Counted from the stretch's first letter, positions 1-5,347 are shown. The stretch: DNA of 6,860 nucleotides from JBGPJO01 sp964348535 (GCA_964348535.1 CAYGDB010000034.1:1-6860), one strand, 5' to 3'. Notes: generated by a model not told the origin, from the letters alone. Made by a program: numbers and translations.

Positions 1-68
1 CCATTTTCAGAAATATAGGTATTTATAAAATCAAAGACTTGTTTTTGCTTTTTTGTTAGATTTGACAT
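1..68 (-). CDS. lexA: LexA repressor, N-terminal fragment (cut by window edge)
   Basis: Reading the minus strand from an ATG at 68-66 gives 22 complete codons running off the window edge, beginning MSNLTKKQKQVFDFI and continuing NTYISENG. This matches the start of the LexA winged helix-turn-helix domain, where the family has a 'LT-x-x-Q-x-x-(V/I)-(F/L)-x-(F/Y)-I' first helix followed by a short 'ENGYxPT' turn. LexA represses DNA-repair genes and cleaves itself when RecA filaments form. Only the first helix is visible here, so the DNA-recognition helix and the Ser/Lys peptidase dyad cannot be checked. The gene is divergent from the CD-NTase gene, with 83 bp between the two starts. Another winged-helix protein with a similar first helix remains possible. 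Confidence 0.82.
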   Translation of the reverse strand, partial: MSNLTKKQKQVFDFINTYISEN

Positions 69-96
69 ATCGCTTTAAAAATCAATTTGCGCTACA

Positions 97-130
97 ATTA
101 TATTATAACCGAACGGAAGCCGAAAGACAA
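97..130 (-). promoter_or_regulatory. Probable lexA promoter in the divergent lexA/CD-NTase intergenic region
   Basis: On the minus strand, TTGTCT (130-125) is followed after 17 bases by TATAAT (107-102), a good -35/-10 pair pointing at the lexA start at 68. A second TATAAT overlaps it at 102-97. The core is a near-palindrome, TTATATTATAA (98-108), so -10-like hexamers also occur on the plus strand (TATATT 99-104, TATAAC 104-109). No good -35 goes with these, so the plus-strand CBASS promoter cannot be fixed. A TTGACA at 62-67 has no -10 at the usual distance. No classical SOS box is present: CGAAC occurs once (110-114) without its partner half. Confidence 0.5.
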
Positions 131-151
131 AGCGAGGTTATTCCCAACAAC

Positions 152-1117
152 ATGGAAACAAAGCTACAAGAATTTTTAGAAAAACAAATCAACCTCGCAC
201 AAGGGCGTGTTTCTCAAGGGTCAACAAGTCATACCTATATCAGAAACCTTCTTGCTAACAGATGGCAGACCGATTCGGAGTTTCCGTGGCTTGTGGATGG
301 CGATTTTTTAAGTGGCTCGTATGCGCGAGGAACAAAGCTTCATCCATTAGACGATATTGATGTGATGATCGTTTTAGATGGCACAGGTCTTATCCCCGTT
401 GGACTAAATGCAACTTATTATGTGCGAGGTAATTCTGAAGGTAAAAATAGTCCAGTACATAACCACCTTGGATATGATAATTTACTAAACTCTCATTCAG
501 TTCTTGAGGCTTTTCAAAAAGCACTAGCTCAATCACACCCCGATTCAACAATTAAGAAAAGCGGTCAAGCTATAAATGTAAAACTAAGTTCGTATAATTT
601 AGGCATTGATATTGTGCCTTGTTTTCATATCAAACCATTTGATAATACACAGCAAGACTTTTATTACATTCCTATTGGAAATGGGAACGCGGGTTGGCTG
701 AAAACTAACCCCAAAATTGACGAAAACATTTCAAAGGGTTTACATGACAGGCACAACAAAAAATTAAAAAGTATTATTAAACTTCTCAAGTATTGGAACC
801 GAGAGAAGAATGCGGACAGAATTAGGTCATATCATCTCGAAACAATAGCGTGGCATGTTTTCCATAATCATACCTCCACGATTACATCTATGTCCGAGGG
901 TATTCGTTATTTTTTCAACAACGCAAGACCCTACATTGAAAATCAGATGTACGAACCAACTGGCTTTGGCGGATTGATTGATACATACTTAACACCTCAA
1001 GACAGACAGCTATCTCTAGGTGCTTTTGACAGAGCAAAATCGGCAGTACAACTTGGAGGGCTACTTACGCCTATATCAAATTGGAAAGCAATATTTGGAG
1101 ATAAATTTGGAAATTAA
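152..1117 (+). CDS. CD-NTase (SMODS-type cyclic oligonucleotide synthase) of a CBASS system
   Basis: This 321-residue protein belongs to the cGAS/DncV-like nucleotidyltransferase superfamily. These enzymes sense phage infection in the cytoplasm and make cyclic di- or trinucleotide second messengers that activate a partner effector. The polymerase-beta fold signature is intact: GSYARGT at residues 55-61, the metal-binding pair D68 and D70 in DDIDV, and the third acidic residue D153 in GIDIVPCF. The C-terminal helical domain carries the family pattern DRHNKKLKSIIKLLKYWN, then SYHLETIAWHVF. The ATG at 152 is chosen because an in-frame TTG at 53 would add 33 unconvincing residues and overlap the divergent lexA start; GAGG lies 14 bases upstream, a weak ribosome site. 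The stop is one base before the SLATT gene, so the two are translationally linked. The nucleotide product cannot be told from sequence by eye. The family call is secure, the CBASS role follows from the partner. Confidence 0.92.
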   Translation: METKLQEFLEKQINLAQGRVSQGSTSHTYIRNLLANRWQTDSEFPWLVDGDFLSGSYARGTKLHPLDDIDVMIVLDGTGLIPVGLNATYYVRGNSEGKNSPVHNHLGYDNLLNSHSVLEAFQKALAQSHPDSTIKKSGQAINVKLSSYNLGIDIVPCFHIKPFDNTQQDFYYIPIGNGNAGWLKTNPKIDENISKGLHDRHNKKLKSIIKLLKYWNREKNADRIRSYHLETIAWHVFHNHTSTITSMSEGIRYFFNNARPYIENQMYEPTGFGGLIDTYLTPQDRQLSLGAFDRAKSAVQLGGLLTPISNWKAIFGDKFGN

Positions 1118-1118
1118 A

Positions 1119-1610
1119 ATGGCACTTACACAAAAACAACTTTTATATCAGATGGCAGGGGAAACAGCTTGGTCATTCAAGGGGCATATGAAAACTGCGG
1201 ATGGATATGGTTTTACCCTAGCTTGTTTTATTGTTGTTCCTCTCATCACTTCGCTTTTGGTACTTATTTTTGATTTTCCAGTTTTTATCCAAAGAATCGC
1301 GGCAGCGATGGGATTTTTATTTTCTTCTCTCGCTTTGACATCAACGCTTGCGACCAATAAGGAAAAAGCTGACCAGACAATTTCGGCTCATATGGAACTT
1401 GGTAATAAATATCTTGATCTTTATAACGAGATAAAAGTTTTAGCTACTGATATCACAACCCTAAATCAAACGAAGTTAAGTGAACTTCAGAAAAAAGTGG
1501 GAGAACTAAACACACAAACTAGCAAACTCCGAATCACGCCCATTGGAAGATGGTGGTCTTGGTGGAAAATAAATAAAGAAATGGATTTAGGTTGGATTAA
1601 AGATTGTTAA
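1119..1610 (+). CDS. SLATT-domain two-helix membrane effector of CBASS
   Basis: This 163-residue protein fits the SLATT group (SMODS- and SLOG-associating two-transmembrane effectors). A short N-terminal helix is followed by two hydrophobic segments at about residues 31-51 and 57-78 with a very short turn between them. A cytoplasmic helical region follows, containing ISAHMELGNKYLDLYNEIK, the typical SLATT 'H-x-x-LG-x-x-Y-x-x-L' element, and then a coiled-coil-like stretch at about 110-140. Such proteins are predicted to form membrane pores when bound by the messenger from the neighbouring synthase, killing or arresting the infected cell. The ATG at 1119 follows the CD-NTase stop after one base and has TTGG just upstream; a longer reading frame from a GTG at 1020 would lie inside the CD-NTase gene and is rejected. 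There is no separate sensor domain. The domain assignment comes from pattern and gene context, not from a profile search. Confidence 0.82.
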   Translation: MALTQKQLLYQMAGETAWSFKGHMKTADGYGFTLACFIVVPLITSLLVLIFDFPVFIQRIAAAMGFLFSSLALTSTLATNKEKADQTISAHMELGNKYLDLYNEIKVLATDITTLNQTKLSELQKKVGELNTQTSKLRITPIGRWWSWWKINKEMDLGWIKDC

Positions 1611-1760
1611 GGGAGCGTTTTCGCTTGCGCGCGAATGGGAGGGTGGGTCCCGCCTTCGCTAAAGCTACGGACGGGCAAGCAAGCGCTGGGAGGTAGACGC
1701 CTCGGACATTTCCGCTTCTCCTTCCGCCTCTCCCTCGCCCTCCGTTGAAAAAGGGGAGAT
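1611..1760. repeat. GC-rich, fold-back-rich intergenic element after the CBASS operon
   Basis: The sequence changes abruptly from AT-rich coding DNA to a GC-rich stretch. Its left half is purine/G-rich (GGGAGGGTGGG at 1638-1648) and its right half pyrimidine-rich (1714-1743, ending CCCTCC). The two halves can pair with each other, for example GGAGGG at 1639-1644 with CCCTCC at 1738-1743. In the middle, CCCGCCTTCGCTAAAGC at 1649-1665 followed by GGACGGGC resembles the short palindromic repeats scattered through CPR genomes (from memory, not searched). It may terminate the CBASS transcript, but no T-tract follows any strong hairpin. An open frame of 60 codons on the minus strand here is low-complexity and not a gene. 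Confidence 0.45.
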
Positions 1761-1766
1761 GGCTTA

Positions 1767-1807
1767 TGTAAAGTTAAGTTGACATTCAAATTTCTAAAGT
1801 CTACACT
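1767..1807 (+). promoter_or_regulatory. Promoter of the XRE regulator/membrane protein pair
   Basis: TTGACA (1779-1784) and TACACT (1802-1807) are 17 bases apart, a near-consensus sigma-70-type promoter, with the ATG of the regulator 24 bases after the -10. The -35 is preceded at a four-base gap by TGTAAAGT (1767-1774), an arrangement repeated at the promoter of the redox operon. AAGTCTAC (1797-1804) overlaps the -10, and its reverse complement GTAGACTT occurs at 2519-2526. These are candidate operators for the regulator itself (inference). The leader is very short and has no Shine-Dalgarno sequence. Confidence 0.6.
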
Positions 1808-1830
1808 GAAACATATCGTATATATGAATT

Positions 1831-2046
1831 ATGAAGGAAATCATCAAGAATCAAGTTTACGAATTGCGGATAAAATCCGATATTACCCAAGAGACATTGG
1901 CCGAAGCAATCGGAGTAACCCGCCAAACTATTATTGCAATGGAAAAAGGAAATTATACTCCGTCGGTTATCTTGGCTTTGAAAATGGCCAAATTTTTTAA
2001 AAAATCAGTTGAGGATATTTTCCAAATTAAATATTCACCCCGTTAG
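1831..2046 (+). CDS. Small XRE/Cro-C1-family helix-turn-helix regulator
   Basis: This 71-residue protein is a single helix-turn-helix domain of the short XRE group (YgzD-like). The pattern is LRIKSDITQETLAEAIGVTR with the recognition helix VTRQTIIAMEKGNYTPSV at about residues 29-46, then the family tail LALKMAKFFKKSVEDIFQI. Such proteins are dimeric DNA-binding transcription factors without a ligand domain. They are often paired with a small membrane protein, as here, where the next gene begins 48 bases later. The ATG at 1831 follows AT-rich leader sequence without a Shine-Dalgarno, and an overlapping 73-codon frame starting at 1779 has no such similarity. Its stop codon lies inside the left arm of a 14-bp inverted repeat. 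Targets are unknown; shared motifs at the 1779 and 2525 promoters make autoregulation and control of the redox operon possible. Confidence 0.88.
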   Translation: MKEIIKNQVYELRIKSDITQETLAEAIGVTRQTIIAMEKGNYTPSVILALKMAKFFKKSVEDIFQIKYSPR

Positions 2047-2132
2047 ATATTGTAATAACGAAAAGCAGTCTTATTAATCCATACATTAAAAAATATGAAC
2101 TTTTTCAATAAACAAAGCATATCTAACGGGGT
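2037..2132. repeat. Perfect 14-bp inverted repeat bridging the regulator stop and the membrane-protein start
   Basis: ACCCCGTTAGATAT at 2037-2050 is the exact reverse complement of ATATCTAACGGGGT at 2119-2132, with 68 bases between. The left arm includes the regulator's last codons and its TAG stop (2044-2046). The right arm lies in codons 9-13 of the membrane protein gene. In mRNA the arms would form a stem closing a loop that holds the start codon at 2095. It could couple or restrict translation of the second gene, protect the mRNA, or be a spread operator. Confidence 0.75.
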
Positions 2133-2496
2133 AAAAAATAATCTGCTACAAGAAATTTTAATTTCCGTAATACTTATTATTCTTCTGGTCTTGTTTTTGA
2201 ACCCGTTTGATTTTTGGATGCCGAACGCATTACTTATGATGATGGTCTTGGGACTGGTCGTCGTCTTTGGTCTATTTGCCAGTTTTGTATGGAGAGAAAA
2301 TCATAGAGACGAACGGGAGGGACTTCACAAAATGATGGCCGGGCGTATCGCCTTTCTTGTCGGCGCCGCACTCCTAACACTCGGCATCATCACCCAAAGC
2401 TTCAATCATAATCTTGACCCGTGGCTCGTGTTTATACTCTCGGGAATGATTGTGGCGAAGGTGGCGACCCTTATTTATGGTCAAATTAAAAATTAA
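2095..2496 (+). CDS. Small four-helix integral membrane protein of unknown function
   Basis: I do not recognise the family with certainty. The 133 residues form four hydrophobic segments at about residues 19-38, 43-66, 82-101 and 108-129. Between helices 2 and 3 is a charged cytoplasmic-type loop, ENHRDEREGLHKMMAGR, and between 3 and 4 a short FNHNLDP turn. The two-hairpin layout with a conserved-looking 'RDERE...H' loop resembles small proteins (DUF2178-like) encoded beside YgzD-type XRE regulators in bacteria and archaea; that resemblance is from memory. The gene shares the promoter of the regulator. Translation starts at ATG 2095 without a Shine-Dalgarno, inside the loop of the 14-bp inverted repeat. 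It may be a membrane sensor or partner for the regulator, but nothing in the sequence proves this. Confidence 0.8.
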   Translation: MNFFNKQSISNGVKNNLLQEILISVILIILLVLFLNPFDFWMPNALLMMMVLGLVVVFGLFASFVWRENHRDEREGLHKMMAGRIAFLVGAALLTLGIITQSFNHNLDPWLVFILSGMIVAKVATLIYGQIKN

Positions 2497-2499
2497 TTA

Positions 2500-2516
2500 T
2501 ACACAGAGGTTGTGTA
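2500..2516. repeat. Short perfect hairpin between the membrane-protein stop and the redox promoter
   Basis: TACACA (2500-2505), loop GAGGT, TGTGTA (2511-2516) form a perfect 6-bp stem four bases after the stop codon. The right arm overlaps the TGTAAAGT element of the next promoter. It has no T-tract (AAAGTAGAC follows), so it is a poor terminator and may be an operator. Confidence 0.4.
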
Positions 2517-2553
2517 AAGTAGACTTGACATCGTATTTCCTTGAACATATTCT
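2513..2553 (+). promoter_or_regulatory. Promoter of the thiol-redox operon
   Basis: TTGACA (2525-2530) and TATTCT (2548-2553) are separated by 17 bases, giving a transcript start near 2560 and a leader of about 70 bases before the thioredoxin gene. Upstream, TGTAAAGT (2513-2520) sits four bases before the -35, exactly as at the promoter at 1767-1807. The overlapping GTAGACTT (2519-2526) is a further sequence shared with that promoter in inverted orientation. Confidence 0.6.
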
Positions 2554-2629
2554 GAAGCAAAGGGTCGAAGATACTTTTTAGATACTATTAAAAAAAGCAA
2601 ACAATATAATTAAATATTCAATTAAAAAT

Positions 2630-3325
2630 ATGACAAACAATAATTCAGAAAATGGTTTAACCGCGGTCACAACAAGAGGGTTCGCTATGCCCGCAATTAT
2701 CGCAATCATTGCGGCCGCGCTTCTGTTGGGCGGAGCCGTCTACTACGGCAATAAATCAAATCAGACGGAAAAAATGTTGGAAGATAAGGCAATGATGGAG
2801 CAGAAAGAAAAAGAGACAATGATGGAGAAGGGAGACGGCGAAATGATGAAAGATGATTTGATGATGAAAAAAGACGAGGGAGCTATGATGGAGGGGGGAA
2901 CAAGTGGAATGATGTCCGCCGAAGGCGGATCCGCCTCTGGCGGAAAGTATTCAGGAGTGATACTTGCCGGAAAGTCGGCGCCGCTTCTCGATTTTACAAA
3001 AGCGGATTATGAAACGGCAATAAAAACCAACAAACTTGTGGTTCTTTATTTCTATGCCAACTGGTGCCCGATCTGCAAAGAAGAAGTTAAAAGCGCTCTT
3101 TATCCGGCGTTTAACGAACTGACTACGGATAAAGTGATTGGGATTCGTATTAATTATAAAGATAGTGATACGACCCAAGATGAGGTTGAGCTTGCGCGAC
3201 AATTCGGTGTTTCCTATCAGCACACCAAAGTGTTTTTGAAAAATGGAAAGCAGGTTTTGAAAGCGCCTGACTCGTGGAACAAAACGCGTTATCTTGACGA
3301 GATAAACAAAGCCATTCCCCAGTAA
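2630..3325 (+). CDS. Membrane-anchored thioredoxin-fold protein with Met-Met-rich stalk
   Basis: The 231-residue protein begins with a cytoplasmic tail, then one transmembrane helix at about residues 19-39 (signal anchor). A charged, low-complexity stalk (about 45-105) holds six MM doublets at 55, 64, 72, 78, 86 and 94, and ends in a Gly/Ser linker. The thioredoxin domain (about 118-231) has the redox motif WCPIC (C146, C149) after VVLYFYANW. It should act outside the cytoplasmic membrane, reducing or oxidising thiols, with electrons supplied by the CcdA-like protein encoded 16 bases downstream. The position normally held by the cis-proline is GVSYQHTKVFL, with His-Thr instead of Pro-Thr, which could alter substrate release or metal affinity. 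Met-rich stalks can bind Cu(I), but that is speculation here. No Shine-Dalgarno precedes the ATG. The fold and redox motif are clear, the substrate is unknown. Confidence 0.88.
   Translation: MTNNNSENGLTAVTTRGFAMPAIIAIIAAALLLGGAVYYGNKSNQTEKMLEDKAMMEQKEKETMMEKGDGEMMKDDLMMKKDEGAMMEGGTSGMMSAEGGSASGGKYSGVILAGKSAPLLDFTKADYETAIKTNKLVVLYFYANWCPICKEEVKSALYPAFNELTTDKVIGIRINYKDSDTTQDEVELARQFGVSYQHTKVFLKNGKQVLKAPDSWNKTRYLDEINKAIPQ
2915..2944. repeat. Double palindromic element inside the thioredoxin gene
   Basis: Two adjoining hairpins share the same arms: TCCGCC-GAA-GGCGGA (2915-2929) and TCCGCC-TCT-GGCGGA (2930-2944). The 30-bp element is read in frame as the flexible linker SAEGGSASGG between stalk and thioredoxin domain. 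TCCGCC/GGCGGA palindromes of this kind recur in Parcubacteria genomes as far as I recall, so this looks like a repeat that inserted or expanded in frame. Confidence 0.6.
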
Positions 3326-3341
3326 ATAATTATAAGAATAT

Positions 3342-4145
3342 ATGGAACAAACCCCATCTTCCGCAAAACGTAATTGGAGTATCTTCTTCTCAAGCGTCTT
3401 CTTCGTGCTTGGGTTTTCTCTTGTGTTTTCGCTCATCGGTGTGCTCTTGCAAACGGCGCTTTCAAGCGTTTCTTACACGGTTCAAGAATGGCTAGGACGG
3501 ATCGGCGGGGTTATTATTATTTTGTTTGGATTTTTCCTGCTCGGTTTGTTTACGCCGTCATTTCTGGCGCGCGACCATAAAATACTGGTCAAGCGCCGAT
3601 TCCGTTCGCATTATCTGACATCATTTGTTTTTGGCGCCGCTTTTGCCGTGGGCTGGACTCCATGCGTTTCTGCCGCCCTTGGAGCAATTTTGGCGCTCGC
3701 GACAACATCCGCATCAAGCGCGTTTTTGCTTCTCTTCGCTTATACCCTCGGGTTGGGGATTCCGTTTCTTATGGTCGGGCTTTTTACAAATCAAGCTCAA
3801 ACGCTCATCAACCGCATGGGCAAAAAACTCCTGTACTTCCAGTATTTTTTTGGCGTTGTTCTTATTGCTCTCGGTGTTCTTGTCTTTACCGGAACTCTCT
3901 CTCGGGTCGCCAACCTTCAGTTTTTGACAGATATTCTTCTCGCCCTTAATTTAACGACATCTATAGGTGGTGGCATCAGTTCGCTCTCGATTTTTAACTT
4001 TGGCATTTCATTCCTTGCCGGCGTGGGTTCATTTTTAAGCCCCTGCATTCTACCGCTTATCCCGGGTTTTCTTTCTTACCTAGCCTCAACCGCGGTCAAA
4101 GACACTGAGCAGAGTCGAAGTGTAAAAAATGAAGTTGTCGGGTAA
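3342..4145 (+). CDS. ccdA: CcdA-family thiol electron transporter with permuted helix order
   Basis: CcdA/DsbD-beta proteins carry reducing equivalents from cytoplasmic thioredoxin across the membrane using two intramembrane cysteines. All family landmarks are present in this 267-residue protein but in unusual order. FFVLGFSLVF (residues 20-29, normally helix 2) comes first, then RIGGVIIILFGFFLLGL (helix 3), GWTPC with C108 (helix 4), AYTLGLGIPFL (helix 5) and YFFGVVLIALGVLVF (helix 6). SFLSPCILPLIPGFLSYLA with C235, normally helix 1, comes last. An in-frame TAA at 3333-3335, only two codons before the ATG, rules out a missed N-terminal helix. Positive loops (residues 77-90, 158-162) put helices 3/4 and 5/6 in canonical orientation. 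The moved helix can enter from outside as usual, leaving both ends cytoplasmic. Both cysteines remain, so it is probably functional. It is the middle gene of a redox operon, 9 bases before the DipZ-type gene. Confidence 0.88.
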   Translation: MEQTPSSAKRNWSIFFSSVFFVLGFSLVFSLIGVLLQTALSSVSYTVQEWLGRIGGVIIILFGFFLLGLFTPSFLARDHKILVKRRFRSHYLTSFVFGAAFAVGWTPCVSAALGAILALATTSASSAFLLLFAYTLGLGIPFLMVGLFTNQAQTLINRMGKKLLYFQYFFGVVLIALGVLVFTGTLSRVANLQFLTDILLALNLTTSIGGGISSLSIFNFGISFLAGVGSFLSPCILPLIPGFLSYLASTAVKDTEQSRSVKNEVVG

Positions 4146-4154
4146 CCTCAAAAT

Positions 4155-5207
4155 ATGACGACCCATAAAATAATTGTCAGCGCTGTTCTTGTTTTTGCCG
4201 TTGTCGGCGGGATATTTTATCTAAATTCACAAAAAGTTCCGAGATATGGAACCGCGGATAAAGTAGAAGTAAAAACGACCATGAACAAAGAAGGGAAGTC
4301 CAAACGTTATTCAGTCGCAAAGGAAATTACGACTCCGGATGGATTTATTAACACTGACGGAAAACCTGTAACTATCGGTGAATTTATCGGAAAGAAAGTC
4401 GTCCTTTTGGATATTTGGACGTATTCTTGCATAAATTGTCAGAGGACCACTCCGTATTTGAACGCGTGGCAGGAAAAGTATAAAGACAAGGGTCTCGTTA
4501 TTATCGGACTCCATACTCCGGAATTTGGATTTGAAAAAGTTTACGAGAATGTCCTTGATGCGACCAAAAGAATGGGGATCAAGTATCCCGTGGTTCTTGA
4601 TAACGATTACTCAACATGGAATGCCTATCAGAACCGCTTTTGGCCGCGCAAATATCTTATTGATATAGACGGCTATATCGTCTACGACCATATAGGAGAG
4701 GGTGGATATGAAGAAACGGAGCGAAAAATTCAGGACGCGCTCGCCGAAAGAATGGCGGTATTAGGGGAGAGCGAAAAGATAGACCAGACGGTGACCAAAG
4801 AAATCCCTGTTCAAGGCGGTCCGCGGAGTCCGGAAACTTATTTCGGGTCGGCGCGTAATAATCAGCAAAAAAATATTTTATTTCCGAACGATGGTTGGAA
4901 TATAACTGCGGAATTTGCTCAAAACGTTTCATCTGACGCGAGAATTGTGTACCAATACACCGCAAAGGATGTTTTCTTTGTGGCGGAATCTGACACCGAA
5001 GCAGTAGTGGAAGTTCTTATAGACGGCAAACCGCTCGGGCCCGAAGCCGTATCGGATATTGTTAAGTCTGCTCTTGGCAGCTCAATTTTAAAAATAAAGG
5101 AGGCGCGTCTCTACAAAGTTATAGAGGGCAATCAATCTGAAACTCATACTCTTGAATTAAAAATCAAAAAGCCGGGGCTCAAAGCCTTCACCTTTACTTT
5201 TGGATAG
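4155..5207 (+). CDS. DipZ-type membrane-anchored thioredoxin (TlpA-like domain plus DipZ C-terminal domain)
   Basis: This 350-residue protein has an N-terminal transmembrane anchor at about residues 5-24. A TlpA/AhpC-like thioredoxin domain (about 57-200) follows, with WTYSCINCQRT (C92, C95), the LHTPEFGFE segment and the cis-proline in FWPRKYLID (P164). A C-terminal domain (about 220-350) opens with GGPRSPETYFG and ends with GLKAFTFTFG, the signature of the carbohydrate-binding-like C-terminal module of DipZ. In actinobacterial DipZ a CcdA membrane part is fused in front; here CcdA is the separate gene just upstream, so the operon is a split DipZ. The protein should sit outside the membrane and exchange disulfides with proteins, kept reduced by CcdA. 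The ATG at 4155 lacks a Shine-Dalgarno and relies on coupling to the upstream stop 9 bases earlier. Both cysteines and the cis-proline are intact. Confidence 0.9.
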   Translation: MTTHKIIVSAVLVFAVVGGIFYLNSQKVPRYGTADKVEVKTTMNKEGKSKRYSVAKEITTPDGFINTDGKPVTIGEFIGKKVVLLDIWTYSCINCQRTTPYLNAWQEKYKDKGLVIIGLHTPEFGFEKVYENVLDATKRMGIKYPVVLDNDYSTWNAYQNRFWPRKYLIDIDGYIVYDHIGEGGYEETERKIQDALAERMAVLGESEKIDQTVTKEIPVQGGPRSPETYFGSARNNQQKNILFPNDGWNITAEFAQNVSSDARIVYQYTAKDVFFVAESDTEAVVEVLIDGKPLGPEAVSDIVKSALGSSILKIKEARLYKVIEGNQSETHTLELKIKKPGLKAFTFTFG

Positions 5208-5230
5208 GACAACAAAGAGCTCCAACCAAA

Positions 5231-5277
5231 TCCAACAAAGAAAAATAAAGGCGAACCGTTCGACATATCGAACGGTT
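5231..5277 (-). terminator. Probable terminator of mltG between convergent genes
   Basis: AACCGTTCGA (5254-5263), loop CATA, TCGAACGGTT (5268-5277) form a perfect 10-bp stem. Read on the minus strand, the stem is followed by CGCC and then a T-rich run (complement of the A-rich 5235-5249), which suits termination of mltG transcription 71 bases past its stop. On the plus strand the downstream T-run begins only about 12 bases after the stem, so it is a weaker terminator for the redox operon. Confidence 0.6.
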
Positions 5278-5347
5278 GGAGGGTTAAAATTTTTAAAGAG
5301 ATTTTGTCATCCCGAATCGGGGACTCCTTTTCTTCCGTCCTTCCGCC

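Noticed and set aside
53..151. Upstream extension of the CD-NTase to a TTG codon at 53
   Set aside because: The extra 33 residues do not look like a CD-NTase N-terminus and would overlap the divergent lexA start and its promoter; ATG 152 gives a normal family length.
1607..1789. Minus-strand 60-codon open frame in the GC-rich block
   Set aside because: Low-complexity Arg/Pro/Ser-rich translation produced by biased base composition, with no domain pattern and no start signal.
2951..3436. Minus-strand 161-codon open frame
   Set aside because: It lies antisense to the thioredoxin and ccdA genes, both of which have clear family motifs on the plus strand.
5252..5262. CGAACCGTTCG as a possible Gram-positive SOS box
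   Set aside because: The half-sites are separated by one base rather than the four needed for the CGAAC-N4-GTTCG consensus, and it sits in a convergent 3' region where it forms the terminator stem.
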